Origin: Stenopsyche tienmushanensis
Taxonomy: Eukaryota > Arthropoda > Insecta > Trichoptera > Stenopsychidae
DNA length: 64,000 bases
Assembly: GCA_008973525.1 (NCBI GenBank)
Contig: WACJ01000224.1
Span: 1-64,000 of the forward strand
Reading direction: 5' to 3'
Below, in pieces: positions 13,101-24,349 of this stretch. The number at the start of each line of letters is the position of its first letter. Position 1 is the first letter of the stretch. The translations under genes and the position numbers were made by a program. The notes under the pieces are model-generated. The model saw only the letters and a program-made list of their open reading frames with translations, had not been told where the DNA came from and did no database searches.

Positions 13101-14379
13101 CTCGAGGTACGCATTTATATTTGGTTTGACGTATTTGGAAAGAAGATATTAGTAGAATAATGATTTGTATTAATCACAAATTTTTGTATTCTGATATTAT
13201 ATTTTTATCATTCCGTAAATAATAATTAGTTAAAAATACTAGGAAATAAGTGTGTTTTTGTAATTTTGCTCAAATCCCTACAAAGTGCTAAATCTGTTGT
13301 ATCTTTGCTTTTGTATCAAAATTGCATACTCTTTCTACTCTGTAATGTATCGTATTTAAATTATGCACATCAACGTATGTTATTTAACATAATGATTAAA
13401 GCTTTTGTTGCATCTCTGTCGGTTAGCTATAAAATTGAAAGTATAATGCATTGCAAAATGGATGTATTTTTAATGAATATATTTAATAGATTAATTAAAA
13501 ATATGATTTAGGGCTGTTTATTAAATTTATCGTTCGTAATATACAATAAATGCGATAATTAATTGACTTAAAAGGCGTTCATCCACAGATAGGTTGGATA
13601 TTCAAAATTACATACATTTATTGATATAAGTCGTTTCTGCTCGTACCTTCAAAGCTAATCGTTGATAATGTGCGTTGATAATTTAGAAAAAAAATGGGAA
13701 TTACTTCGCCACTACATGATTGATGACGTCCCTTAACGTTTTTTCTTCTAGTGGGTGGTCCATAAATGCAGAAAGGTTGAAAGCCCTTGTACGCCTTTCA
13801 GAATCTGCCCATCACACAATTCATTAAAAACTACCACTAAAATACGAATACAATAGAATCGACGTCTCTTATCGATCTATTAGTATCGATGTTCATGTTT
13901 AAAAAAAATAGAAAGAAGCCGAAAAATACATTCTTGACAACATCGATATTTGTAAATTGCTGGAAATTAATGTTATCTTGTGGCGAAAATAATGTATTCA
14001 ATTAATAGAAATTAGAGATCTGAGTTTTTTTTTATTTGGGTTATTAATGATCTTTAATACTGCATTGATATTCTTCAGGCATTTGATAGTTTGTATAAAT
14101 GTTATAATATAGCCGTACATTATCTATTCAACTTAGTTGACATCGACATAGATTGTGAGTAGTATAATATTTGTTTATTCGCTTGATTTTTTTGTTATAA
14201 ATAAATAAGTAAACATTTTTGATCATCACAATTTTTTTTCCTTCTCCTTGAATATATCTTTAAGATAAAAAATTCGTTTAATTAAATGGTAATAGTTTCA
14301 GAGAATTTTTTTTTTGAAAATATGCCTTTTTTACGCGTTCACATTGAAATACCCCCTTAAGCGTCACGTTTATCTTTTA
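13101..14379. other. AT-rich intergenic sequence
   Basis: A frame of 81 codons at 13,266-13,511 (plus) is hydrophobic and unrecognised. Nothing else is supportable. Confidence 0.4.
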
Positions 14380-14685
14380 CAGTAGAATCAAAAAAGTCGT
14401 CTAGAGTAGTTTTCCACTGCCTCCTGAAGAAAACTACTCAGTCTTTAAAAACCTCCCACATTCTCTATCGAGAGAGTCGCGAAAGTGTTCATCAATATGT
14501 TCATTCAGGAGCTGGGTGAACGTTCTAAATGTGACTCTAGGTTATACTACCTTCAATATCGAGCGAATGAGGAGGTTAATGTATGTTTCGGACGAGATGG
14601 ATGTAACCCCTCTCTGTGAATGGATATTGAAGAGGCCCATAGTTCTGCAGTGGATTGTTTGTGGTTGCACCACGATGATGATGAT
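14380..14685 (+). repeat. LINE 3' tail (family D), copy 1, 5'-truncated
   Basis: It is colinear with 39,285-39,595: AAAAAGTCGTCTAGAGTAGT, then ACCTTCAATATCGAGCGAAT, then GGATATTGAAGAGGCCCATA, ending in GATGATGATGAT. The microsatellite-like 3' end and 5' truncation are typical of non-LTR retrotransposons. I could not find a clean target-site duplication for this copy. Confidence 0.75.
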
Positions 14686-15715
14686 ATGCTGAGAAATTTT
14701 TCCTGGTTTTAAAATCGAAATACTGCGTATCCAATGTTTTTAATAATATTTCAATTGGATGAAATTTACAATAATTCAATTATCATATTGCGACAATAGT
14801 ATTAAATAAATATACTGATGATTTCATTATTTTAAAAAACTATCACGGCGACGAGAATTAAAATTTTCCCATTCTTATGAATAGCCCTGCATGCCAGGGT
14901 ATTATAAAATTGTGCGGATCGGCGAAACGGCATTGCAACGAAACTGCACTTGTGTGGATTCACCTGGGGTAGTATTGTGTACGTGAATGCTGGAGATGAT
15001 TTGGAAACTTTCCAAGTTCCTGCAGGCTGTTCACGAGGATCGCATAAATGGATGGCGATATCCCGTTGAGGTGGGCGTAAAGCCATGCAGGGTCGTTATA
15101 AGTTAATTAGTTAAATTTAATGAACAAAGCCATATAAATATTATTTCAGAGGAAATTTAATATGGTGTTTTATACCACTGAAACCACATTGATAATAGAT
15201 TCTATCAATTTTTGTCATCGTTCAAATAATTTTTCAACCCTGTTAAAAAAAATAAAAAGCGTGAGTCTCGCGCGGTTGAAGTGAAACTTCTTAGCTCATA
15301 GAAAAAATTGATATTAAGCATTTGATTTTTGAAGGGCAACCTAAATATTATATTTGTCATATGCAAAGAAATTGTATCATGAATTGTAATGAAGAATTTA
15401 ATATGGAACCTGTACGAATTTTTTTTATCAATTAGTCGCAGATAATGAAGACCGAATATTGCAAATTGTAAAGTCAAATGAACTCAACAAATATTGAACA
15501 TTCGCTTTTATTTTTTTATTAAAAAAAGTGAATAAACTTGCACAGTAAAAATGTCCTGTATCATTTGACGTCACCTACACATACCATCAATAAAATACAT
15601 TCATGCAAAATATACTCGTACTATAGGTAGAAATAATTTTACTTTTCCGATAGTCTGTTTGGAATGAGGATTTCCCAAGCCGAGGGAGGTTGGTAAAACA
15701 CTAAAATAGAACCGG
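14686..15715. other. Spacer with an unrecognised open frame
   Basis: A minus-strand frame of 84 codons (14,832-15,086) contains NPHKCSFVAMPFRRSAQFYN. This faintly recalls the C-terminal end of a LINE reverse-transcriptase protein (h-sF-pr---lWNsLP), but I would not call it. The rest is AT-rich. Confidence 0.35.
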
Positions 15716-15718
15716 TCA

Positions 15719-15853
15719 TCAGGATAGCATAACCTGCAGGAACTTAGTCGCAGTTTCCCGTTGCATTCTGTCATAGGCTATAAAAGTGGCCGTGATTACA
15801 TGCTCAGTTCGCAACTAGAAATATCACTTAGATTTGAATTTATGAAATTATTC
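15719..15853 (+). promoter_or_regulatory. TATA + TCAGT core promoter with short start ATG
   Basis: TATAAAA lies at 15,779-15,785 and TCAGTT at 15,804-15,809, putting the initiator A about 27 bases downstream. That is close to the spacing expected of an arthropod core promoter. Upstream is TCATCAGGATAGCATAACC, repeated at 45,249 as TCATTAGGATAGCATAACC before another start codon. Here the first ATG (15,842) opens ATGAAATTATTC and stops at once, whereas at 45,309 the matching ATGAAACTGTTC opens 39 codons. This suggests a decayed relative of that gene, with the promoter still visible. Confidence 0.5.
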
Positions 15854-16747
15854 TGACGCAATTGATATATTAATAGTGTTTAGAGCAATTTCTAAGGGGT
15901 TTCATGGATAATTACCATTGAACTGTAAAATGATCTTGTAGAAATATCATACGTGCATCTGCTTCTTTATTTTGTTTTTATTATTTATTGATTACTATTA
16001 ATCATTTTGTTTAGAAGTACTTAATAAAAAAAAATAGAAATATAAAAAAATATTTTACAATAATAATTATTTATTTTCACTCTCTAAAAAACTAAACCCT
16101 AAAAATGGCCGGCGTCATATATAAAATTTTAAACTACTAGGGTTCCTCGGAAGTACCACAAGTCGTAAAGGCTCTGAAGGCAATTAAAAGCTAAATAACC
16201 CTGCAGAGTGGCAATACTTTTGATTTAATCAATAAACTTTAAATGCATATTCATATTTTAGTAAGGATATTAAATATATGATGCTGCATACGTTTGACAT
16301 TGAAATGTATGATGATTGTGATTTTTATCACTCAAGTTAACATTGTGCTATCATTTAAGCTGTTTTTATACCTGCATGTGATTATATATATGAATTTATT
16401 TATTTTTCTATGTAAACTTTGCATGTTTTTTAAATGTCTGGTATTTGCATAATTATATTTTTATATTACCAATCAACATAATTGCCACAGAAGTTGTCTT
16501 AAAATAACCTATCCCTCAATTTGTAAAAAGAGATTATTCCCTTATCATGAGCTTTTATCGAAAGACTATTATCTTTTTTGTCTTTTACAATTCTAACATA
16601 TTACTCAGTAAGTTCGTAGGATAACATAGGCGGATTTTAGAAATTACTAATTTTCAAATAATACATGTCAAAATTTGTCTGACGTTATACATACCAATAG
16701 ACTGATTTTAGTGACGTTACTTTTTTATTTTTCAAAATAACGAAAAA
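15854..16747. other. AT-rich intergenic sequence
   Basis: No gene or repeat is recognised. Confidence 0.45.
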
Positions 16748-17600
16748 AGCTGAATTTCGTGCGCTGATGAAGAATTGCTTCTTAATAGGGGAAAACATTG
16801 TTCAAGCAAAGTAATGGCTTGACAAGTGTTATTCGAACTCTGCTCCATCCAGATAGAAAATTAGTTTCCTGATCTTATTCGTCCAATCACCGGTGATACT
16901 AAACACTTCAGAAAACATTAGAAAATGTCCACAAAATAGTTTTGACTTATCATAAATTGAAGTTGGGTGAGATAGCTGATACTTTAAACATATCAAAAAG
17001 CAGTGTATCCACCATTTTTTATCTATATTTATTCATGAGAAAACTTTGTTCGAAGTGGATACCGCGTTTGCTCATAGTCGATTAAAACAACAACGCGTCG
17101 ATAATTCAGAATGCTAGAAATGTATAGATAGTCAACTGAGTAGAAAATAACCGGTAAAAACCGCCCAAAGCGGCCAAAACCACAAATGTCAGTTGGTAAA
17201 GTTTTGGTCTCCAAATTTTGGGATACGCATTGTATTTTATTCATCGATTGCATTAAAAAGGAAAAATCATCAATAGAAAAAATTACATGGCGTTATTGGT
17301 GCACTTTACAAAAGAAATTGGGAAAAATTATCCTAAACGAAGAAGAAAGAAGTACTCTTTCACCAAGACAATGCACCGTGTCACAAATCGATATCAACAA
17401 TGCAAATTTACACGAATTGCACTTTGAATTGCTTCTGCATCTACTGATCTGGCTCCTGGTGACTACTACATGTTTACAAACCTAAGAAGAATGCTCCATG
17501 CCAAGAGATTTTGCATCTATGAAGAAGTTATTACCGAAACTGATTTTGATAATTCTACGAAAAGACATCGATATGTAAGTGAAGCATTGGAATGAATACA
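16748..17600 (+). pseudogene. mariner transposase pseudogene, near full span
   Basis: Reading across frames gives the transposase in order: AEFRALMKNCFLIGENIVQA with SNSAPS (N-terminal helix-turn-helix), then LGEIADTLNISKSSVSTIF, MRKLCSKWIPRLL (the WVPxxL motif), VGKVLVSKFWDTHCILFID (second catalytic block), then HELHFELL, and RRMLHAKRF with EEVITET at the C terminus. The central block with the first catalytic aspartate is largely deleted (about 17,130-17,180). Several frameshifts and stops are present. The longest surviving frame is 17,186-17,485. A family S copy begins directly at its end. Confidence 0.85.
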
Positions 17601-17603
17601 TGA

Positions 17604-18262
17604 ATATTCAATATTCGTAAATTCGAATATTTATAAGATTAATCGAATATTATTTGCTTTTTTGCTAAGTAATTGGAAAGTTTATTCGTAATAAATCCCA
17701 AGTAAATATAACTTATTTTAAATCTTGGATGCATTTTTGTTTTCAAACTAGTCATCGGAGACTCGGGGAGAAACTGTCGTGTCAATTTCTTTTACTTATT
17801 TTAGTGTCAATAGCTACTATTGTTATGTATTTGAATTTTTCAACGAAGAAAATACTTCCAAACGGCTCAATTTTAGCCTTCTGTCATTTCGTGTGGCACC
17901 CATTTGTCCAGCATTTTTATCTTCCCGCTTTCGACATTATTTTTGCCTTTTTCGAATTATTTTTTCCCAAATCGATCTTTCTCCGAATGCTCAGTTAATA
18001 TTTCTACCTGCTCTCATTGCACTGTGCCCCAATTTGAAGTCATACAAAAAGCTGGCGGTTTTTTTTTGTCAGTAACAACAGAAAACAGAAATAGCAAAAA
18101 TGACTCAATATTAAAAGGAAATTAAAGAATATATTACCTTTTGCAATTTTAAATAGTCGAACTCATATCTGTATCAATCACGGTCCATCTTTGGCTAATT
18201 GAAAAATGTGGCACACTTCTTTACGAGAAAATAAAAATATTTCAATTCCTAGAATTCTTTCA
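17604..18262 (-). repeat. Family S element, copy 1 (mariner-derived, internally deleted)
   Basis: About 650 bases, shared with 28,358 and 49,222. It starts with AATATTCG-type repeats and holds GTCATCGGAGACTCGGG and TTTGTCCAGCATTTTTATCT. The complement of the middle reads KWVPHEM here and LDKWVPHELS in copy 2. That is the mariner WVPHEL motif, so the family probably descends from a mariner by deletion. The long plus-strand open frames (17,729-18,125) are antisense shadows. Confidence 0.6.
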
Positions 18263-19700
18263 TTTATTCATTTCCGAGAAAACCAGGGAAATGTTCTAAT
18301 TTTCAGATTTTTTTCCAAGTCCATTTCCGATACTTTTTTTTGTTAAAATATGCTTTGACTTCATTAAAACTTATTTTAATTCGCACGTATAAATGTTTCC
18401 TTTTTCTGTATTTTTATGCAATGCAAGGCAGCAATTTCAATTGGTAGTGATAGTAATATAAATACTATGTGGCAAATAGTTTTATAGAACCTAAACTCAT
18501 CAGCTTATATTTCTTTGTGCGTTGAGAAGCAGAAATTTGTGTGGCTCGATGCCAAATCAGTTAAAATATTATAAACCAGTTCAAGGACCTGTTATTGCGT
18601 CCACCGATCGATTGAAATCTGGTTTGTGTGATGACGTTCACGCCATTGATTATTATGCACCCAACAACTTTTTTATAATCTCGGTTGTTCAAATGTACTG
18701 CATCAGAATGCATTTTTATATTTTTGATTCAATCTCTCAATCGTCGCTATATCAAATAGCACAGTAGGATTTTTTTTTCAGCGTTCTACGTGCATTTTGA
18801 TAGAGTTCATTGTATAGGGTACCCCTACTAGGAATGTATTTTAACACTGCATTTACCGCACCCGCACATTTGACGGAATTTAAACTTCATTTTTATCTTG
18901 TAGAATCATTTGCTAATAATTATTTACACAAATATGTTCCTCTCAGCTTTGTAATTTAGAGGTTACGTATGAAGTATACTTATTTCTACCAATATCTATC
19001 GATTTGACGACTCGACTAATTTTATACTTAAACAATTCTACAAATATACAGCTAAAAATGAATAGGGAAAACATCGAGGAGTGACTTAATCATAATTTCC
19101 GTCCTCCGTACGAGTCCGAAAAGCGAATCCAGCGTCTCACTGTTACGTATTTCTATAACGACTTACAAATGTTAACTTTGCGAACGTCTTTCTATAACGG
19201 CTTTCAGATGACAACTGTCTAAATATCTTTCGAGATCGACCTCGAAGCTTGCATTCCTATCCTTGTCTGTTCGCACTTGCTTATCTTCGCTTTGTTTTCG
19301 TTGATTTATATCGCATCTAATAATTTATATTTGATAATTAATATCGCATCGCTATTTCTTCTGTTTACGCTCCGACTATCGAATTTGGACCCCGTGAGGA
19401 ACAACACTGATTCACGGTTGGCGATGAGAGTGTTAAAAAATCTCAAAAACCAACCAAAATTAAAGATATTTTTTTAATATACTCGTATGTTTTTGTTGTT
19501 GTTAACGTTTAGTACTAATTACTAACAGCCACTTATCCTCTTAACTATGATCATATTTTTTTATAAATCATGGGTATTAAATTTATAAAAGAAAAACTTG
19601 AATTTTAAACATGATATTATATTCGAAACCATGTAGAAATTTGATGATTTGGATTATTTGTGTTTTCTAGTTATCCATGCCTTTCCTTTCCAGCGTTAGC
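18263..19700. other. AT-rich spacer, possible LTR-like patch
   Basis: 19,080-19,430 is richer in C/T and in cytosine-guanine steps (TGTTACGTATTTCTATAACG, TTTGGACCCCGTGAGGAAC) and could be LTR debris. There is no terminal repeat or duplication to prove it. No gene is seen. Confidence 0.35.
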
Positions 19701-19702
19701 TC

Positions 19703-19722
19703 GGATAATCGAGAGCCTACTG
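19703..19722 (+). repeat. Tigger/pogo right terminal repeat, solo
   Basis: GGATAATCGAGAGCCTACTG followed by TA is the complement of the Tigger end seen at 46,479. No matching left end lies nearby, so it is a fragment. Confidence 0.55.
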
Positions 19723-19919
19723 TATTTATTTCATAAGTTTTACAATAAATCCGCAATTATTACAGTGGACTGAAGTCTAAGTGCTGTGGTAAAAGGCGGA
19801 TAGAGATTGTAAGAACTATTTTAGAAATTATGTTTATTAACTACTTGTTTGTTCTGCGGGTATTTATTGAATTAGTTATTAAAACAGGTCTGTAAGCCTA
19901 GTGTTAACTAGGAGTTGAT

Positions 19920-20223
19920 TTAATTTTCGCTACCACGGCGTGCTTCGATGGCGCTTCCGATGGCTGCGAGGTGGGCATAGTTGAATATTTTGGAGTGCTT
20001 CACAAAATGCATCTCTTGTGTGCATCCGCCGCTGAATCTTCTTTCCATTGTAGTTTGGTGTGTGCATGTATGGGTAAACATGGGCGGGCCGTAACCTTGG
20101 CAATGCATTTTTGAACGCGGACCAAAAAAAGGCTTTGAGTTTAGAAGTTTGGGCGCTTCTATTGGGGCAGGGGTTGTCAACTGGTTCTTCAAAGGAAACA
20201 GGTGAGAACAGGTGGAATAGCAT
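19920..20223 (-). other. Unrecognised open frames in a GC-richer patch
   Basis: Two overlapping minus-strand frames (90 and 97 codons) span this patch. The sequence is richer in GC than its surroundings. I recognise no domain. It may be part of a transposon body next to the Tigger end. Confidence 0.25.
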
Positions 20224-20511
20224 TTGAAATAACGAACCTAAATCTTCTCATTGTAGATACAATACCTATGCAAGCATTGACGATGGATTAGCACAAATAT
20301 TCGTCAATTAACCACCCGATAAATATCCTAGAACTATAACCAATTATAAGGAGAAGAATCATATAATGGATAGAGACTTCTTCTTAGGTATGTCTAAATT
20401 GGGAAACAATGAGCTATCGGGGCTTTAAAATAATATATAAAAAAATATACATGTTCGCCAATCATTTGAAATCGCGAGTCGCCTTAATATAATAATACTA
20501 GGATGATAGAC

Positions 20512-20890
20512 CAAGTTTTGTTAAAGTGACATAGATCCTGGACTCTTATTATAAAGGGTCGGATTCAAATCCAGATTGTGGAAAAAAATTCACCGTATCA
20601 ACAAATTTGGGAGATCGGAATTATCAATATTCCTCATCGATCGTCTCAGTCCAGGTTTACTCTGATTTCCTGGATTTGACACGCCTATGAGTAAGTGATT
20701 GAGTTTACAACAATAATTAAATTATATTTTATATATAAGCATTCCACTACTCACTCATAGATTCTCTCCTCTCCTACCTTTCTAAATAATCCTATCCTTA
20801 CTTTAAAACACTGCATTAAATCCTTTTCCTAGTAAAATCTCCTATGGAGATCGCCTACGTCTGATGGTTCGGATATGATACATTTGGAAG
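20512..20890 (+). repeat. tRNA-derived SINE (family E), copy 1
   Basis: The 5' part resembles a tRNA: an A-box-like stretch, GGACTCTTATTATAAAGGGT like the anticodon arm of a lysine tRNA, and the B-box-like GGATTCAAATCC at 20,561. A tRNA-unrelated body follows with GATTCTCTCCTCTCC and CTAAATAATCCTATCC. Two further copies (49.98 kb minus, 56.83 kb plus) carry the same head and body. It is non-coding and presumably mobilised by a LINE. Confidence 0.7.
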
Positions 20891-21280
20891 AAGGACGGTG
20901 TCATAGGACGGGAGGCAGCGAGCAAAATTTTGCACCCATTATTTTTATTTCACCCACAGTTTTATTTTTTGTCTATGTGTAGTTTACGTTAATTTTTGTT
21001 AAATAAATGTCATCTACTTTCGATACAAAGTAGCTAGGACGTGGCTAAAGTTGTAGCTCGGAAATTTGATTGAAATGTTCCAATATTAAGGATATATAAT
21101 ATTTAATATTATAGAGTTTTTCTTTTTTAATATAAGCAGCTACTACATTGTAGGTGTATGATATTTATATAATATTTATTTACATTTATATAATATCGGC
21201 AATAACATTATCTTGATAGACTGCTTTGTAGGAAATACAATGGTATATTTACATATTCTATAAATTATCATTGATGATAA
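20891..21280. other. AT-rich spacer
   Basis: Nothing is recognised. TTAATATAAGCAGCTACTAC near 21,128 resembles nothing else in the window. Confidence 0.4.
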
Positions 21281-21555
21281 TTAAATAATGTTGGAAATGT
21301 CATTGAAAAATGTTCTTGCAGTAAATTGGGCAGCGCCGTGAGATGATTTTAGCTTGAATATGATCACCGGATGTTGATCAAAGGGTGGGCGATTTTCAAG
21401 GATAATATCCAATGGTTGGCGATCGCTTTTAACCAAAACAGCGTTGCCAGAACTCTTATGCGGCAAAATGCATCCTGTGCCTTGAGAACAAGAAATTGAT
21501 GCACCCGCTGCATTCGGATACTGACAGTCGAAATTGATCCTGTAATACCCTGGAA
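21281..21555 (-). other. Orphan open frame (95 codons)
   Basis: A minus-strand frame starts at 21,568, just inside the hAT terminal repeat, and runs to 21,281. It is moderately GC-rich with balanced composition (segments QPLDIILENRPPFDQHPV and KSSHGAAQFTARTFF). I recognise no family. It may be a host fragment or transposon debris. Confidence 0.25.
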
Positions 21556-22424
21556 CAGCGGTTCCCAAACTGGGGTCCGTGTACCCCTGGGGGTCCGCAG
21601 TTACTACACATCCGCGAAAATATTTTAAAAAAACCTTTATCTTTACTTAACAAGATAATTACGTGCACTCTAACATTTTGATTCAATTCTGCACAATATA
21701 TTTATGTGAAAAGCCTTTTTCGGTACTGTTATATATGAATCTAAGCATAGAAACAAACTGAATGTAGAAGCGGACTTGGGGTTGAAGCTTTCTAAAATTG
21801 TTCTAAAATGTACAACGTTCTGATTTCACGAAAATAACTTAAGTAAAAAATATCGAGAAATGTTTGTATGATTTTAATGTAATGGGTATTTCAATAGGGA
21901 CGCTCAAAATATATAAGGTTAGGTCGCGTCGGATACCCGACGGAGAGTGTCTTGCACGTTGAGTTTGGAGAGAAACAGAGACGGAGAGAGTATCTTGCGT
22001 AAATCGTATGATTGAATAGATCATTCACTCAAATTTATCGACTAGTAATGATATGTGAATGATATAATGAATCGATTTCAAGTGTATTGTTCATGTTTAC
22101 GTAGAGAAATTACCAAATATTGTGTGCTATCGACAGTGTTTATTTATTCATGTACAAGCTTCATGCACGGTGCACGCTGCCTGACAGATAAGTGGATTTG
22201 TATGGATAATAATTGATGGACATACAAATATGATGATGTTAAATTAACTCACTACTAGGGTTGAAATAACTAGCCATAATTTTTAACCGATATTTATTAT
22301 AACTAAGAGATTATTGAGCTAGAAATTAAATCTAAAGAACAACGTAAAATATCTAGGGTTGAAAGAGAGTCTGCAAATAAATTGTTCAATAGAGGGTCCT
22401 CGGAGTAAAGCTTAAGAACCGCTG
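21556..22424 (+). mobile_element. hAT MITE with nested family A insertion
   Basis: The left end CAGCGGTTCCCAAACTGGGG and following CCCCTGGGGGTCCGC are the classic ends of ZBED-type hAT elements. The right end, GGTCCTCGGAGTAAAGC then TTAAGAACCGCTG, is its inverted partner. No transposase is present. A family A copy occupies 21,930-22,260 inside it. The flanking 8-mers (CCCTGGAA and CCTCAGAA) match only partly, so the target-site duplication is eroded or absent. Confidence 0.7.
21930..22260 (-). repeat. Family A repeat, copy 5
   Basis: A full-looking minus-strand copy nested in the hAT MITE. It has the CT-rich block (as GAAACAGAGACGGAGAGAG), GATATAATGAATCGATTTC, and the end AACTCACTACTAGGG. 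Its position shows that family A was active after this hAT copy landed. Confidence 0.75.
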
Positions 22425-23232
22425 CCTCAGAAAATTAGGAGATATAGTGAGTCGTTGCAGGCAGCATAATTTAAAAATCTTTCAAAGAGATTCTTATTTT
22501 GAATATTTTTAAGGCATGATCGAATAATGAATACGATCATAATTGGAAATAATATTTATTATACAATTGATTTTTTGTAATTTACCGCTCTTGATTAAAT
22601 ATATATTAAGTTTATTGGCAGGGTATCTGGTGATTTTTCTACACAAAACTAGTTTTGAACATTCCCTGGGAATAAACTGGCATTAGAAAGACAGGTGCGA
22701 CGTGGAAAAAATTCGGAGGAAAAAAATGTGGAAGAAACGCATTAAAGCATTTTTACCGGTGTTCGATCTATTGCTGCGAAGCACTCTAGTTTAAGCTTCT
22801 CAAACTTGAATGATTCTCCACAAATAAGTTTAATGAATTCCAAAAAAGCTGTATCATAATTTTTTACCATTAAAAAAATTATATACAAACATCAAAACGC
22901 TTAAAAGTAGTTATGTCAATATTTGTATGTCTTTCGCTTAATATATTCACTAATCTCCATATTAATTTGATGATTCTAAGAACAAACGATTAGTAAACTG
23001 CATAATGATCAAGAATTCCAAGAACCTCATAACAAAGCAAACTTGTTGTGTTTTATTGTGAACGCCGAACGAAATTTTAGGATTGTTAACATTCTTATTA
23101 TTTTTTGTGGATTTAATTCGACGCATTTGAATCATATATTTTTATATGATTTAAATTTGTATATTTTTTGATGTAATCGTGGTCCTTATAACGACTTTTA
23201 ATAATTCGATCAACATTCTGTACTATTTTTAT
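22425..23232. other. AT-rich intergenic sequence
   Basis: No gene or repeat is recognised. Confidence 0.45.
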
Positions 23233-23950
23233 TAAGGGACATTTCTACCTTGTTGGGCCTACAAGATTTTTAACATTTTTAATGCGAAAAGTATTAAATA
23301 TAGAATGATAATATTTAGTGTATTAACTAGGCGATCTTTATTGAACATAAAAATATTTTTAAAGTGTGAAAAAGTATGGTAGTGGGAGGACCCAAAGAGT
23401 CGGTGGGTGAGCGATGACATTCTTCACCATGGAAGTCCTAAATCCTGAACAAGTAATTTGAAGCAAATAAATTGAACATATTTTTATTTTGTATAATATT
23501 GTGTATAGTTTAGACTATAATTAAGAATAAATCTTGGAAAATATAAATATAGTGAGCGATCAAGGAAAAAATTGTATTTTTACCAAATTTTTTTATAGTT
23601 TTTTGTTCATTATATAAATTTTTTAAAATATTATTAGGTAATTTTAGTCTATACGATGACGACGTTTATTATACACGCGCTTGCTAAATTTCATAAAGAA
23701 TGATCATCTAGGGTGTGTGGGAGCACTTCCATAAGGTTGGAAAAAGTAGTTTGAAGAAAAACGCGTTTAAAGTTTCTTCTCTCTTCAATTTGACGATCTG
23801 TAACTTCAAAGAATTGGCCTGTAACTTCAACGAATTTCATATTTATTGATTTAAATTTTACCGAACATATTCTTAAACATTTCGTTCTTTCTGAAACACG
23901 AAGAAAGAGTTAAAGTTTTTTTTTAACCAACAAGGTAGAAACGTCCCTAA
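23233..23950. mobile_element. Inverted-repeat DNA element with TAA duplication
   Basis: The left terminus GGGACATTTCTACCTTGTTGG (23,236-23,256) and right terminus (23,927-23,947) are perfect complements except one base. TAA flanks both sides (23,233-23,235; 23,948-23,950). A 3-base TWA duplication with such termini suits the PIF/Harbinger superfamily. No transposase frame is seen in the 712-base body, so this is a non-autonomous copy. Confidence 0.7.
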
Positions 23951-24170
23951 GCAAGCTTAAGACCAACACGAAAGGGATTTCAATAACCACCCTTTTAACA
24001 TCAGATTTTATCGATAACTTACATAATATAAATACGGCAATAAAACAATAATATTATTGTGCAACAAATGTAGGATAAGATCTTCTAATAAAAAAATCGA
24101 AAAAAATATATTTATAGGCATATTTTTACATGACTAAAATGTATTCTTCAATTCGACAATTTTCTAAAGA

Positions 24171-24349
24171 GAACCCTTCTATAGCGTCGAAATATGGACT
24201 ACGCTATAGAAAGTTAGGCACCCATACTAATTTTGTACTTTTTAGTTTATTAATAAGTGCAAGTGACTAAAATGCATGAGGGAGGCATTTACCCATTGGT
24301 TTTGTAAAAGACTTCACAATGGATGTCAAAAGATGCTATAGGAGGGTTC
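24171..24349. mobile_element. Short MITE (179 bases)
   Basis: GAACCCTTCTATAGCGTC at the left and the complement of GAACCCTCCTATAGCATC at the right form terminal inverted repeats with two mismatches. It is too short to code for anything, and the superfamily is unknown. Confidence 0.6.

Noticed and set aside
14832..15086. LINE reverse-transcriptase C terminus on the minus strand
   Set aside because: The resemblance (CSFVAMPFRRSAQFYN) is weak and isolated; no RT motifs are adjacent.
17729..18125. Long overlapping plus-strand open frames
   Set aside because: They are antisense to the mariner-derived family S element, repeated at 28.5 and 49.5 kb with shifting frames.
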